Assembly: GCA_016182705.1 (NCBI GenBank)
Contig: JACPGA010000150.1
Coordinates: 1-12,335 of the forward strand
Reading direction: 5' to 3'
DNA: 12,335 nucleotides
From: Deltaproteobacteria bacterium
GTDB taxonomy: Bacteria; Desulfobacterota; GWC2-55-46
The position numbers and the translations under genes were made by a program. Below, in pieces: positions 1 to 7,082 of the stretch (position 1 is its first letter; every line of letters starts with the position of its first letter). The notes under the pieces were generated by a model, which was given only the letters and a program-made list of their open reading frames with translations, ran no database searches and was not told the DNA's origin.

Positions 1-108
1 CATTCCAAGTATCTTCTTGGCAGAGGCCTGGCCTATGCCGAATATCTTGGTGAGGGCCACGTCGATCCTCTTGTTTTTATTAAGGTCTACACCTGCGATC
101 CTAGCCAA
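1..108 (-). CDS. rpsM: 30S ribosomal protein S13, N-terminal part
   Basis: S13 sits in the head of the small subunit, contacts the P-site tRNA and forms bridges to the large subunit. Only the first 36 codons are inside the window; the gene runs off the left edge. The visible protein begins [20 protein letters not shown] and continues into the helix-two-turn-helix start ([13 protein letters not shown]), which matches the conserved S13 N-terminus. The start is TTG at 108, chosen because AGGAGG lies 7 bases upstream and the next residues are the family's invariant ARIAG. It follows rpmJ, the usual beginning of the alpha-operon segment. Confidence 0.95.
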   Translation of the reverse strand, partial: MARIAGVDLNKNKRIDVALTKIFGIGQASAKKILGM

Positions 109-115
109 CTTGATT

Positions 116-121
116 CCTCCT
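116..121 (-). promoter_or_regulatory. Shine-Dalgarno of rpsM
   Basis: A full AGGAGG core, within AAAAGGAGG on the coding strand, lies 7 bases before the TTG codon at 108. It decides the non-ATG start of rpsM. Confidence 0.85.
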
Positions 122-154
122 TTTACTATGCTGACGAAAGGCCTTGGCCTTGTA

Positions 155-268
155 TTATCCCTGCCTCTGCTTGTGCTTGGGGTTTTCGCAAACTACCCTT
201 ACCACGCCGCTTCTCTTGACGATCTTGCATTTGGTGCAGATCTTTTTTACCGAGCTCCTTACCTTCAT
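155..268 (-). CDS. rpmJ: 50S ribosomal protein L36
   Basis: L36 is the smallest large-subunit protein and binds 23S rRNA late in assembly. The reading frame gives 37 residues starting [19 protein letters not shown] and ending in KQRQG, followed by TAA. This is the zinc-binding (C+) form: Cys11 and Cys14 in the CTKC motif, then Cys27 and His32 in the CENPKH stretch. The start is ATG at 268 with AAGGGG a few bases upstream; the ATG at 273 cannot be used because it meets a stop after one codon. It lies between infA and rpsM, its standard position. Confidence 0.96.
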   Translation of the reverse strand: MKVRSSVKKICTKCKIVKRSGVVRVVCENPKHKQRQG

Positions 269-299
269 CTCATTCCCCTTCGAATCGTTTCAATAATTC

Positions 300-518
300 T
301 TACTTTGCCCTGTATGTTATCCTGCCCCTGGTAAGGTCATAGGGTGAAAGCTCAATCGTGACCTTGTCCCCGGGGAGTATCTTTATGAAATGCATCCTCA
401 TCTTGCCTGACACGTGGGCCAGAACTTTGTGTCCGTTCTCGAGCTCTACCCTGAACATGGCATTCGGCAAAGTCTCTATTACCGTTCCTTCAACCTGTAT
501 CGCCTCTTCCTTTGCCAT
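300..518 (-). CDS. infA: translation initiation factor IF-1
   Basis: IF-1 binds the A site of the 30S subunit during initiation and helps IF-2 and IF-3 select the initiator tRNA. The protein is 72 residues, exactly the common family length, and is a single OB-fold (S1-like) domain. Recognisable stretches are [20 protein letters not shown] near the start, the GKMR segment, and [14 protein letters not shown] near the end. ATG at 518 has AAGGAACGG upstream. It sits 17 bases after the end of map, and rpmJ follows after 31 bases. The gene is intact, in contrast to its upstream neighbour map. Confidence 0.97.
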   Translation of the reverse strand: MAKEEAIQVEGTVIETLPNAMFRVELENGHKVLAHVSGKMRMHFIKILPGDKVTIELSPYDLTRGRITYRAK

Positions 519-535
519 TCCGTTCCTTTTTGAGA

Positions 536-1202
536 TTATATCATCGTGAGCACGCGAGGCCCGTCCGGGGTTATCGCTACAGTGTGCTCGAAGTGTGCAG
601 AAAGTTTACCGTCAGCGGTGACGGCCGTCCAGCCGTCCTCAAGTATCTTTACGGCCCAGCCGCCTGAATTTATCATCGGCTCGATTGCAAGAACCATCCC
701 TGCCTTGAGCTTTGCTCCCCTTCCGGGTATCCCGAAGTTGGGAACCTGGGGAGGCTCGTGAAGTTCGCGTCCAATGCCGTGGCCCACAAGCTCCCTTACT
801 ACTGAAAAACCCTGCGGCTCTACATGAGACCCTCGCGGCCTCTTCCGAGACCTTGCCCACGGGTACGGTTATGGCTGCGTCGCCATAAAACCCCTCTACA
901 AACGCGCCGTAGTCAATACTGAGGATGTCGCCTTCTTTAAGGACCTTCCTGGAGGGCATCCCGTGCACGACCTCGTTGTTTACCGATGCGCACAGGCAAA
1001 AAGGGTAACCCTTGTATCCCTTGAAGGCAGGCGAGGCCTTTCTTTTTTTCGTCTCTTCTTCGGCTATCTTTTCAAGGTCCAGGGTTGTTGCGCCCGGCCT
1101 GACATTTCCTTTTAGGACCTCGAGGACTTCGGCAACTACGCTGCCTGCCCTGCGCATGGTCTCTATTTCATCAGGAGACTTTAGGATTATCGCTTCCTTC
1201 AA
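536..1202 (-). pseudogene. map: methionine aminopeptidase type I, split over two frames
   Basis: Methionine aminopeptidase removes the initiator Met from new proteins using two divalent metals. The N-terminal part (1202 to about 828) begins KEAIILKSPDEIETMRRAG and carries the first two metal ligands, Asp in SIDYG and Asp in FYGDAA. The C-terminal part lies in another frame (about 829 to 536): it opens [20 protein letters not shown] and holds the other ligands, His in GHGIG, Glu in IEPMI and Glu in FEHTV. Compared with the E. coli enzyme about 30 residues are missing between EEAAR and SHVEPQG, so the break is a deletion with frame change (missing length of form 3n+2, about 89 bases), not a single-base slip. 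The start is TTG, inside the 3' end of adk, with only a GGGGG run 3 bases upstream as ribosome site. It may be a real lesion or, more likely, a sequence error in an essential gene. Confidence 0.88.
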
Positions 1203-1836
1203 TTGCCCCCACGATGGTCATGGTTATCTGATCGACCGAGCCTTTGCCGTCTACTGCCCTGTACAGGCCTTTTCTGGAGTAATACTCCACGAGAGGGAAG
1301 GTCTCCTGCTCATAGACCTTGAGCCTTGCCTCAATGGTCTCCTCTTTGTCGTCGTCCCTCTGGTATATCTCGGAGCCGCACTTGTCGCACATCCCGATAT
1401 TGAGCGGAGGATTAAATATGGTGTGGTAGCTCGCGCCGCACTTCCTGCACACCCTGCGCCCGGAAAGACGCCTTACAAGCTCTTTCCTGTCAACCTCTAT
1501 GCCTATTACCGAACCGATGGATTTTCCCATCGAGGTAAGAGTCTTTTCAAGGACCTCGGCCTGGTTTATGTTCCTCGGAAAACCGTCGAGGATAAACCCG
1601 GACTTGGCATCCTCCTCATTTATACGGTCAACGACCATTCCTACGACTATATCATCGGGCACCAGGGCCCCTTTATCCATGTACTCTTTTGCCTTGAGGC
1701 CTAGCTGCGTCTTGCTCCTTACATTAGCGCGCAGGATATCACCGGTAGATATCTGCGGTATCCTGAACTTTTCGGAAAGAATATTCCCCTGCGTTCCTTT
1801 GCCTGCGCCCGGAGCCCCGAGAAGGATGATGTTCAT
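1171..1836 (-). CDS. adk: adenylate kinase, zinc-lid type
   Basis: Adenylate kinase catalyses ATP + AMP to 2 ADP in the cytosol. The 221-residue protein starts MNIILLGAPGAGKGTQ, with the P-loop GAPGAGKGT, followed by the AMP-binding region (STGDILRANV, DGFPRNINQAE). The lid near residues 126-160 carries CRKC and CDKC, a four-cysteine zinc site, then the conserved YQRDDDKEETIEARL. Other long-lid enzymes are about 214-217 residues; here a short tail (SDNPKVS) extends past the usual end and overlaps the start of map by 32 bases. The ATG shares ATGA with the secY stop, so translation is probably coupled to SecY. The secY-adk-map order is typical. The gene appears intact. Confidence 0.97.
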   Translation of the reverse strand: MNIILLGAPGAGKGTQGNILSEKFRIPQISTGDILRANVRSKTQLGLKAKEYMDKGALVPDDIVVGMVVDRINEEDAKSGFILDGFPRNINQAEVLEKTLTSMGKSIGSVIGIEVDRKELVRRLSGRRVCRKCGASYHTIFNPPLNIGMCDKCGSEIYQRDDDKEETIEARLKVYEQETFPLVEYYSRKGLYRAVDGKGSVDQITMTIVGAIEGSDNPKVS

Positions 1837-3092
1837 GAAAGGCCTCTACCTTTTATTTTACCTTTTTTAAGCAGCCCCTCGTAGCTCCTGGCCAGCATAT
1901 GCGACTCTATCTGCTGAGCCGTATCCATTCCGACGCCGACAACGATAAGAAGCGCTGTTCCGCCGAAGTAGAATGGCGCGTTGAACTCGGCTACAAGGAA
2001 AGACGGCAGCACGCAGACAGCGGCGAGATACGCGGCACCCCAGACAGTAAGCCTTGTGAGAACGGTATCCAGGTAATCAGCCGTGTTCGCGCCCGGCCTG
2101 ATACCCGGCACAAAGCCGCCGTACTTCTTAAGGTTCTCCGCGACGTCCTTCGGGTTGAACTGTATCGCGGTATAGAAAAAGGTAAAGAATACTATTAACA
2201 CAACATAAAGCAGGTTGTAAAGCAAACCGTCGGGCATGAGACTGTTGGAAATCCACTTCATGTACGGCACGTCAATGAAGTTGGCGACGGTCGCCGGGAA
2301 AACAATTATAGACGAGGCGAATATCGGCGGTATGACGCCGGAGGTATTGACCTTCAGCGGCAGGTGCTGGGTGCCTCCGCCCATGACTTTTCGGCCTACC
2401 ACCCTCTTTGGGTACTGGATCGGGATCTTTCTCTGCCCCATCTCCATGAAGACGATGAAGGCCACAACTGCGACCATGAGCACGAGAAGGAAGAATATGA
2501 CGAAAATGCTCATCTCGCCGGCCCGCACGAGCAACACGGTATTGTACATGGCCGACGGCATATTTGCAACGATTCCGACGAAGATTATGAGAGATATGCC
2601 GTTTCCGACGCCCCTCTCGGTAATCTGCTCACCCAGCCACATGAGAAACGCGGTCCCGGAAGTGAGCGTGATCATCGTGAGTATTCTGAAATCCCAGCCC
2701 GGGCTTAGGACTATAGGCTCTCCAGCGGGCCCTCTCATCGATTCGAGGCCCACGGCTATCATGAAGCCCTGAACCAGGCTGAGGACGATTGTGGAGTACC
2801 TGGTGTACTGCGTTATCGTTTTTCTTCCGGACTCGCCTTCCTTCTGAAGCTTGTACGGCATTATGCCCAGCGCAAAAACGGAGAAACGCTCGAGCGCTCC
2901 TCCGGTGAACATCGTCGCGAAGTCAAGGAGCGTGCCGCTCGCGGACTTGAAAAAGCCTGCGAGGGCCTCGCTGTCAATTCCGGGCGTAGGTATGAAAACG
3001 CCGATCCGGAAGATCGCGAGCATCACGAGCGTTATAAGAATACGACGGTTTAGCTCCGGGACCTTGCTTATGTTCGGAGTGAGTGCCGCCAA
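1833..3092 (-). CDS. secY: protein translocase subunit SecY, lacking TM2b
   Basis: SecY is the ten-helix channel through which unfolded proteins cross or enter the inner membrane, with SecE and SecG. The 419-residue frame shows the N-terminal helix (RRILITLVMLAIFRIGVFIP), plug region (FTGGALERFSVFALGIMPY), QKEGE loop, the ITERGVGNGISLIIF segment, the cytosolic QRKIPIQYPKR loop and the C-terminal region. After IMPY the protein jumps directly to KLQKEGE. In SecY proteins about 18 residues belong here (in E. coli ISASIII and onward), forming helix 2b of the lateral gate. The loss is in frame, so no stop reveals it. The start is TTG at 3092, with GGAGG 9 bases upstream, one base after the rplO stop. 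Identity is certain; whether this protein could work is doubtful. Confidence 0.96.
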   Translation of the reverse strand: MAALTPNISKVPELNRRILITLVMLAIFRIGVFIPTPGIDSEALAGFFKSASGTLLDFATMFTGGALERFSVFALGIMPYKLQKEGESGRKTITQYTRYSTIVLSLVQGFMIAVGLESMRGPAGEPIVLSPGWDFRILTMITLTSGTAFLMWLGEQITERGVGNGISLIIFVGIVANMPSAMYNTVLLVRAGEMSIFVIFFLLVLMVAVVAFIVFMEMGQRKIPIQYPKRVVGRKVMGGGTQHLPLKVNTSGVIPPIFASSIIVFPATVANFIDVPYMKWISNSLMPDGLLYNLLYVVLIVFFTFFYTAIQFNPKDVAENLKKYGGFVPGIRPGANTADYLDTVLTRLTVWGAAYLAAVCVLPSFLVAEFNAPFYFGGTALLIVVGVGMDTAQQIESHMLARSYEGLLKKGKIKGRGLS

Positions 3093-3093
3093 C

Positions 3094-3531
3094 TCAGATT
3101 ACCTCCGCCACTCCGCCAGCCGCCTTTATCTTGTCGATGGCGGACTTGCTGAAGCTGTTGGCCTTTACCGTTATGGCAACTGTGATTTCGCCTTCGCCGA
3201 GGACCTTGACGAGCATCTTCCTCTTGATGAGGCCCTTGTCGAGTATGGAAGCCGGATCAACGGTCTCGCCGGCCTTGAAAGCCTTGGCGATGGCGCCGAT
3301 GTTCACGACCTGATAGGCGGTCCTGAAAATGTTGGTAAAGCCCCTCTTGGGGAGCTTCCTCTGCAAAGGCATCTGGCCGCCCTCGAAACCGGGCTTTATG
3401 TTGCCGCCGCTCCTCGCGGTCTGGCCCTTGCCGCCCCTTCCGGAGGTCTTGCCGAGGCCGCTGCCTTCGCCGCGGCCGCGCCTGGTCTTTTTCTGGTTTG
3501 CGCCCTTGGGCGCCTTAAGTCTGTCCAGCAT
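3094..3531 (-). CDS. rplO: 50S ribosomal protein L15
   Basis: L15 is a late-assembly protein of the large subunit with a long basic N-terminal tail that threads into 23S rRNA. The 145-residue product matches the usual length of about 145. The tail is rich in Gly, Lys and Arg (RRGRGEGSGLGKTSGRGGKG), followed by the conserved GFEGGQMPLQRKLPKRGF stretch and a globular C-terminal domain ending AAGGVAEVI. ATG at 3531 has AAGGGG 7 bases upstream. It lies between rpmD (48 bases upstream) and secY (one base between stop and start), the standard spc order. No gaps against the family are apparent. Confidence 0.97.
   Translation of the reverse strand: MLDRLKAPKGANQKKTRRGRGEGSGLGKTSGRGGKGQTARSGGNIKPGFEGGQMPLQRKLPKRGFTNIFRTAYQVVNIGAIAKAFKAGETVDPASILDKGLIKRKMLVKVLGEGEITVAITVKANSFSKSAIDKIKAAGGVAEVI
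3102..3106 (-). promoter_or_regulatory. Shine-Dalgarno of secY
   Basis: GGAGG inside the end of rplO, 9 bases before the TTG at 3092. It supports the TTG start and means SecY initiation is embedded in the rplO reading frame. Confidence 0.8.
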
Positions 3532-3579
3532 CTATAATCCCCTTGAAGCTCTTTTCTAGGTTAGAATATTAAACGGCGC

Positions 3580-3756
3580 TTACGCCTCTTCGACCGTTAC
3601 CAGGTGGGATACCTTGGCTACCATGCCCCTTATCGAGGCGGTATCTGAAAGGACCTTTGTGGAGTTGGTCTTCTTGAGCCCGATCCCGAGGAGTATTACC
3701 CTGAGCCTTTCGGTAGCGGGACGCCTTTTGAGTGTTACCTTTATCTTCTTGTCCAT
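3580..3756 (-). CDS. rpmD: 50S ribosomal protein L30
   Basis: L30 is a small non-essential-to-peripheral protein of the large subunit. The frame gives 58 residues starting [20 protein letters not shown] and ending VTVEEA, then TAA. Bacterial L30 is normally 58-60 residues, so it is complete. Family features are the N-terminal beta strand (IKVTLKR), the LGLKK-like turn seen here as [10 protein letters not shown], and the [13 protein letters not shown] helix. ATG at 3756 shares one base with the rpsE stop (TGATG), indicating coupled translation. It is easily missed because of its short length. Confidence 0.95.
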   Translation of the reverse strand: MDKKIKVTLKRRPATERLRVILLGIGLKKTNSTKVLSDTASIRGMVAKVSHLVTVEEA

Positions 3757-4256
3757 CATATTACCTCTGCGAGTTGCTTGCCCCTGATCTCCGCGACATA
3801 CTCAGGGCTCCTGAGCTGTGCCAGAGCATCCATCGTGGCTTTTACGACGTTGTGGGGGTTGTTGGTGCCGATGCACTTGGTGAGCACATTTGTTATGCCC
3901 ACTGACTCGACAACCGCCCTCACCGCGCCGCCGGCTATTATACCGGTACCGGGGGACGCGGGCCTCAGGAATACCCTGCCTGCCCCGTAAGCGCCAGTAA
4001 CCTCGAAAGGAATGGTGCCGTCTTTTACGATGGGGACACGGATCAGAGCCTTTTTGGCCTGCTCTATCGCCTTTCTTATGGCTTCAGGGACTTCATTGGC
4101 CTTGCCGAGGCCTATACCAACGTGACCCTTGGCGTCGCCGACGACCACTACACAGTTAAAGCTGAACCTCTTGCCGCCCTTGACAACTTTGGCGACCCTG
4201 TTGAGGTATACGAGCTTATCCTTAAGCTCCAAGGCGTTTACGTCTATCTTCTCCAA
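3756..4256 (-). CDS. rpsE: 30S ribosomal protein S5
   Basis: S5 lies at the mRNA entry side of the 30S subunit and affects decoding accuracy and mRNA unwinding. The 166-residue protein has the double-stranded RNA-binding-like N-terminal domain ([20 protein letters not shown], then [20 protein letters not shown]) and the C-terminal domain with the hallmark [18 protein letters not shown] and [14 protein letters not shown] segment ([14 protein letters not shown]). Length agrees with the family. The start is TTG at 4256: GGGAGG lies 6 bases upstream and no ATG lies nearby in frame. A 79-base gap with a hairpin separates it from rplR. Confidence 0.97.
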   Translation of the reverse strand: MEKIDVNALELKDKLVYLNRVAKVVKGGKRFSFNCVVVVGDAKGHVGIGLGKANEVPEAIRKAIEQAKKALIRVPIVKDGTIPFEVTGAYGAGRVFLRPASPGTGIIAGGAVRAVVESVGITNVLTKCIGTNNPHNVVKATMDALAQLRSPEYVAEIRGKQLAEVI

Positions 4257-4262
4257 AAAAAG

Positions 4263-4268
4263 CCTCCC
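4263..4268 (-). promoter_or_regulatory. Shine-Dalgarno of rpsE
   Basis: GGGAGG on the coding strand, 6 bases before the TTG at 4256; it fixes the non-ATG start of rpsE. Confidence 0.8.
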
Positions 4269-4280
4269 TTATTGATTCTT

Positions 4281-4301
4281 GTTTGGAGGTAACCCCAAAA
4301 C
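4281..4301 (-). promoter_or_regulatory. hairpin in the rplR-rpsE spacer
   Basis: In the transcript two 9-base arms, GUUUUGGGG and CCUCCAAAC, flank a UUA loop. Eight of nine positions pair (one G-U), with one U-C mismatch. The 3' arm contains CCUCC, which could also pair with the GGAGG of the rpsE ribosome site 17 bases downstream. It has no trailing U-run, so it is not a classical terminator. Role is inference only. Confidence 0.4.
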
Positions 4302-4335
4302 CGGATGAATTATGTTAACTGCTGCCTGTTAGAGA

Positions 4336-4674
4336 TCAGAACTTGAGGCCAGCTTCCCTCGCGCCGTCTGCCAGGGCCTTTATCCTGCCGTGGTAGATAT
4401 AGCCGGACCTGTCGAACACGACCTTGTCTATGCCCTTTTCGAGAGCGAGCTTGCCGACGGTCTCTCCGACCTTCTTGGCGGCGTCTAGCGCCTTGATCTT
4501 TGTCGAGGCCGACACAAGCGTCTTGCCGGAAACGTCGTCTATTATCTGCGCGTACATGTGCTTGTTGGACCTGTGCACATTGAGCCTGGGGCGCTCTGGC
4601 GTGCCCTTTATCTTCTTCCTGACGCGCTCTTTTCTTCTTTCCCAGCCGCTGAGCTTTTCTACTCTTCCGTTCAT
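4336..4674 (-). CDS. rplR: 50S ribosomal protein L18
   Basis: L18 binds 5S rRNA and helps dock it into the central protuberance with L5. The 112-residue product has a basic N-terminal tail ([20 protein letters not shown]), the [20 protein letters not shown] core and the strongly conserved end [19 protein letters not shown]. The segment between VSAST and DAAKKVGE (about 4483-4497) is shorter than in many L18 proteins by roughly 7-11 residues; the E. coli protein has VEKAIAEQLKYTGNK here. That may be natural loop variation or a small in-frame loss. ATG at 4674 lies five bases after the rplF stop. Identity is certain. Confidence 0.96.
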   Translation of the reverse strand: MNGRVEKLSGWERRKERVRKKIKGTPERPRLNVHRSNKHMYAQIIDDVSGKTLVSASTKIKALDAAKKVGETVGKLALEKGIDKVVFDRSGYIYHGRIKALADGAREAGLKF

Positions 4675-4679
4675 CTGCC

Positions 4680-5228
4680 TTATTTACCTCCGGCCTTGCC
4701 GGCCTTTCCGGCCTTTCTCCTGATAACCTCATCGGAGTACTTGATGCCCTTGCCCTTGTAAGGCTCCGGCTTTCTGAAAGCTCTTATGTCCGCGGCCACC
4801 TTGCCTACGAGCTGCTTGTCGGCGCCCTTGACCGTGATCGAGGTCTGCTTTTCAACAGTCGCGCTTATACCCTGTGGGAGCTCGTACTTGACCGGGTGCG
4901 AATAACCGAGCGCAAGATTCAGAAGGTTGCCCTGTACATCGGCCTTGTAACCTACGCCGACGATGTCGAGCTTTTTCTGAAAGCCTTCGGTCACGCCCTT
5001 GATCATGTTGGCTATAAGGGTCCTGGTGAGGCCGTGCAAAGCCTTCGGGATCCTTGTGTCGTCCACCCTGGTAACCTGTATCTGGGAGTCCGTCATCTCG
5101 ACCTTTACTTCACTGCGCAGCGGCAGTTCGAGAGCGCCCTGCGGGCCGGACACCTTCATGAGGTTGCCTTCGAAAGCTACCTTCACGCTGGCTGGTACTG
5201 CGATTGCGAGTTTACCTATCCTTGACAT
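4680..5228 (-). CDS. rplF: 50S ribosomal protein L6
   Basis: L6 lies near the factor-binding region of the large subunit, next to the sarcin-ricin loop. The 182-residue product has two similar domains: the N-terminal one begins [17 protein letters not shown] and includes [12 protein letters not shown], and the C-terminal one includes [19 protein letters not shown] and the signature [19 protein letters not shown]. The alanine/glycine/lysine repeat tail ([10 protein letters not shown]) adds a few residues beyond the E. coli length of 177. ATG at 5228; the gap to rpsH upstream is 42 bases. It appears complete. Confidence 0.97.
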   Translation of the reverse strand: MSRIGKLAIAVPASVKVAFEGNLMKVSGPQGALELPLRSEVKVEMTDSQIQVTRVDDTRIPKALHGLTRTLIANMIKGVTEGFQKKLDIVGVGYKADVQGNLLNLALGYSHPVKYELPQGISATVEKQTSITVKGADKQLVGKVAADIRAFRKPEPYKGKGIKYSDEVIRRKAGKAGKAGGK

Positions 5229-5270
5229 TTCTGAATCCCTCTCGGTCAGTTAATAGCGTCTGGACCGCGC

Positions 5271-5669
5271 TTAATATACTGTGCAGATGAGCTCACCGCC
5301 GACTCCGAGCTCGCGGGCTTTCCTATCAGTCATGAGGCCCTGGGAGGTGGAGACGATGGCGATGCCCAGGCCGTTTAAAACCTTGGGTATCTCTTCCTTG
5401 CCGACATACTTTCTGAGGCCAGGCTTGCTCACCCTCTTGATGTTGGTGATCGTGGTCCTCTTGGCGGCTCCCCACTTGAGTTGTATCTTGATGAAGCCCC
5501 TTGCGCCATCCTTGTAGGTGGAAAAGTCCTTAACGTACCCTTCCTCTTTCAGGATCTTCGCGATATCGAGCTTCACTGTAGAGGCCGGTATTATGACCTC
5601 ATTCTGTTTCGCCTGGACCGCGTTTCTTACTCTGGTGAGCATGTCCGCGATCGGATCAGTCATTGACAT
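5271..5669 (-). CDS. rpsH: 30S ribosomal protein S8
   Basis: S8 is a primary binder of helix 21 of 16S rRNA and in E. coli represses the spc operon by binding its own mRNA near rplE. The 132-residue product begins [20 protein letters not shown], the standard S8 start, and ends with [19 protein letters not shown], where the conserved [13 protein letters not shown] segment is the RNA-binding core. Length matches the family. ATG at 5669 has GGAG about 9 bases upstream. I did not find a convincing S8-type regulatory stem at the rplE start by eye. Confidence 0.97.
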   Translation of the reverse strand: MSMTDPIADMLTRVRNAVQAKQNEVIIPASTVKLDIAKILKEEGYVKDFSTYKDGARGFIKIQLKWGAAKRTTITNIKRVSKPGLRKYVGKEEIPKVLNGLGIAIVSTSQGLMTDRKARELGVGGELICTVY

Positions 5670-5698
5670 CTTTTGCTTCTCCGTTAATATCTAATGTT

Positions 5699-5884
5699 TT
5701 ACCAGCTGGCCTTAACGACACCCGGGAGGTCGCCCTTCAGGGCCATCTTCCTCATGCAGAGCCTGCACATGTCGAACTTCCTGTAATAGGCTCTCGACCT
5801 GCCGCAGATCGGGCAGCGGTTATACTCCCTGACCTTGAACTTCGCCTTTCTCTTGGCCTTCGCGATGAGCGACTTCTTAGCCAC
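5699..5884 (-). CDS. rpsN: 30S ribosomal protein S14, zinc type
   Basis: S14 helps assemble the head of the 30S subunit. This is the short 61-residue zinc form (type Z), with cysteine pairs CPIC at about residues 24-27 and CRLC at about 40-43, and the conserved end [13 protein letters not shown]. It begins [20 protein letters not shown], as in other type Z proteins. The start is GTG at 5884 with GGAGG 5 bases upstream. A second, zinc-free S14 elsewhere in the genome is common in other bacteria, but cannot be judged here. Confidence 0.97.
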   Translation of the reverse strand: MAKKSLIAKAKRKAKFKVREYNRCPICGRSRAYYRKFDMCRLCMRKMALKGDLPGVVKASW

Positions 5885-5889
5885 TGTTA

Positions 5890-5894
5890 CCTCC
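5890..5894 (-). promoter_or_regulatory. Shine-Dalgarno of rpsN
   Basis: GGAGG 5 bases before the GTG at 5884, supporting the GTG start of rpsN. Confidence 0.8.
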
Positions 5895-5907
5895 GGATAT
5901 ACTTTGC

Positions 5908-6450
5908 TCAGCTTCTGAAGGGCATGCCAAGGTGCTTCAACAGCGCCTTCGCCTCTTCATCGGTCTTAGCAGTCGTGTTTATGGTTATATTAAGGCCCCT
6001 GATCTTGTCTATCTTGTCATACTCGATCTCGGGGAAAATTATCTGCTCTTTAACGCCTATCGTATAGTTGCCCCTGCCATCGAAGGACCTGTCAGGCATG
6101 CCCTTGAAATCCCTGATCCTGGGGACTGCGAAGCTAACGAAGCGGTCGAAGAATTCGAACATCTTGGGCCCGCGCAGCGTTACCATGCAGCCTATCGGCA
6201 TTCCAGCGCGCAGTTTAAAGGTCGCGATCGACTTCTTCGCCTTGGTCACGACCGGCTTCTGGCCGGTTACTGCCGTAAGGTCGCGGGTAGCCGCGTCAAT
6301 GAGCTTTACGTCCTTTACAGCTTCGCCGAGACCTATGTTCAGGGTTATCTTCTCGAGCTTGGGAACCTGCATGACGCTGGTGTAGCTGAACTCCTTCATC
6401 ATCGCAGGAATAACGTCGTTTGTGAATTTTTCCTTAAGCCTCGTAGTCAT
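5908..6450 (-). CDS. rplE: 50S ribosomal protein L5
   Basis: L5 binds 5S rRNA and contacts the P-site tRNA and S13 across the subunit interface. The 180-residue product equals the usual 179-180. Recognisable are [19 protein letters not shown], the [20 protein letters not shown] loop, GCMVTLRG, and the long [19 protein letters not shown] segment, ending [16 protein letters not shown] at 6450 overlaps the rplX stop as ATGA, indicating coupling. The gene appears complete. Confidence 0.97.
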   Translation of the reverse strand: MTTRLKEKFTNDVIPAMMKEFSYTSVMQVPKLEKITLNIGLGEAVKDVKLIDAATRDLTAVTGQKPVVTKAKKSIATFKLRAGMPIGCMVTLRGPKMFEFFDRFVSFAVPRIRDFKGMPDRSFDGRGNYTIGVKEQIIFPEIEYDKIDKIRGLNITINTTAKTDEEAKALLKHLGMPFRS

Positions 6451-6764
6451 TTATCGAGTACCTCACCGCACTTTTTGCAGACCCTGACCCTGCGGTCGCC
6501 GTCAAGCGCCTTGCCTGTCCTGACCGGGCCTTTGCACTTGCCGCACAGAATCATCACGTTGGAAACGTGTATCGGGGCCTCTTTCTCGATTATGCCGCCG
6601 TGCTTGTACTTCGCCGAGGGCTTCTGGTGGCGCTTGATCATGTTGAGCTTCTCAACATAGACCTTTTCCTTTTCGGGATCCACCCTCAGAACCTTGCCGG
6701 TCTTGCCCTTTTCCTTGCCGGCCACAACCATTATCTGGTCGTCTTTCCTTATCTTCAATGCCAT
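6447..6764 (-). CDS. rplX: 50S ribosomal protein L24
   Basis: L24 starts assembly of the large subunit and lies near the exit tunnel. The product, 105 residues from the ATG at 6764, has the KOW motif near its start ([20 protein letters not shown]) and the conserved [18 protein letters not shown]. The C-terminal end carries two cysteine pairs, CGKC and CKKC, suggesting a zinc ribbon, as found in L24 of several bacterial lineages but not in E. coli. A TTG at 6773 would add three residues, but AAAGG abuts that codon and sits 9 bases from the ATG, so the ATG is preferred. Confidence 0.94.
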   Translation of the reverse strand: MALKIRKDDQIMVVAGKEKGKTGKVLRVDPEKEKVYVEKLNMIKRHQKPSAKYKHGGIIEKEAPIHVSNVMILCGKCKGPVRTGKALDGDRRVRVCKKCGEVLDK

Positions 6765-6788
6765 TTCACTCAACCTTTGCTGAAAATT

Positions 6789-7082
6789 TTAGAGTACTTC
6801 AGGCGCCAGCGATACGATCTTCATGAACTTCTTGGCGCGCAGTTCCCTGGCCACCGGGCCGAAGATCCTTGTGCCGACCGGTTCGTTATCCTTGTTGATG
6901 ATAACGCAGGAATTCTCGTCGAATTTTATATAGGAGCCGTCCGGCCTCCTGGTTTCCTTCCTGGTGCGGACTATGACAGCCTTGGCTACTTCGCCCTTTT
7001 TCACCTTGCCGTCGTGGACAGCTTCCTTGACGTTGACTACGATAACGTCGCCGATGGTGGCGATGAGCTTGTTGGACGCGCC
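6789..7082 (-). pseudogene. rplN: 50S ribosomal protein L14, lacking its 5' end
   Basis: L14 lies at the subunit interface and binds 23S rRNA helices near bridge B8. From 7082 the frame reads [20 protein letters not shown] and runs to the stop at 6789, with the family hallmarks [31 protein letters not shown] and the end [11 protein letters not shown]. That is 97 of the usual 122 residues. The first 25 or so (normally MIQ, then the conserved LDVADNSGA) and any start codon or ribosome site are absent: the sequence upstream belongs to rpsQ in another frame. A GTG at 7004 exists, but would leave only 71 residues. Part of the rpsQ-rplN junction gap. Confidence 0.9.

Noticed and set aside
536..1202. 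Programmed frameshift or translational bypass in map (and likewise rpsC)
   Set aside because: Frameshifting or bypassing could join frames but cannot restore about 30 missing residues that are encoded nowhere in the region; there is also no slippery run with a downstream stem.
1012..1704. Open plus-strand frame of 230 codons opposite adk and map
   Set aside because: It is antisense to adk and the start of map; the real proteins are unmistakable on the minus strand, so this is a shadow frame.
2236..2772. Plus-strand frame of 178 codons opposite secY
   Set aside because: Antisense shadow of a membrane protein gene; no independent start signal or motif.
2847..2852. HindIII site AAGCTT exactly at the SecY junction, as a cloning join
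   Set aside because: The other junctions (near 828, 7082 and 8215) carry no such site at the join; a XhoI site near 8200 is about 10 bases away. A six-base site at one junction is likely chance.
4310..4732. Minus-strand frame rich in Arg, Lys and Gln overlapping rplR
   Set aside because: It is rplR read in another frame; the L18 frame carries the conserved motifs.
6300..6470. S8 autoregulatory site at the rplE start, as in E. coli
   Set aside because: I could not recognise the conserved S8-binding core at the rplX-rplE junction; the overlap there leaves little room. A covariance search would be needed.
5932..6660. Open plus-strand frame of 242 codons opposite rplE and rplX
   Set aside because: It lies antisense to two well conserved ribosomal genes, has no family resemblance that I recognise, and long antisense frames are expected from the codon bias here.
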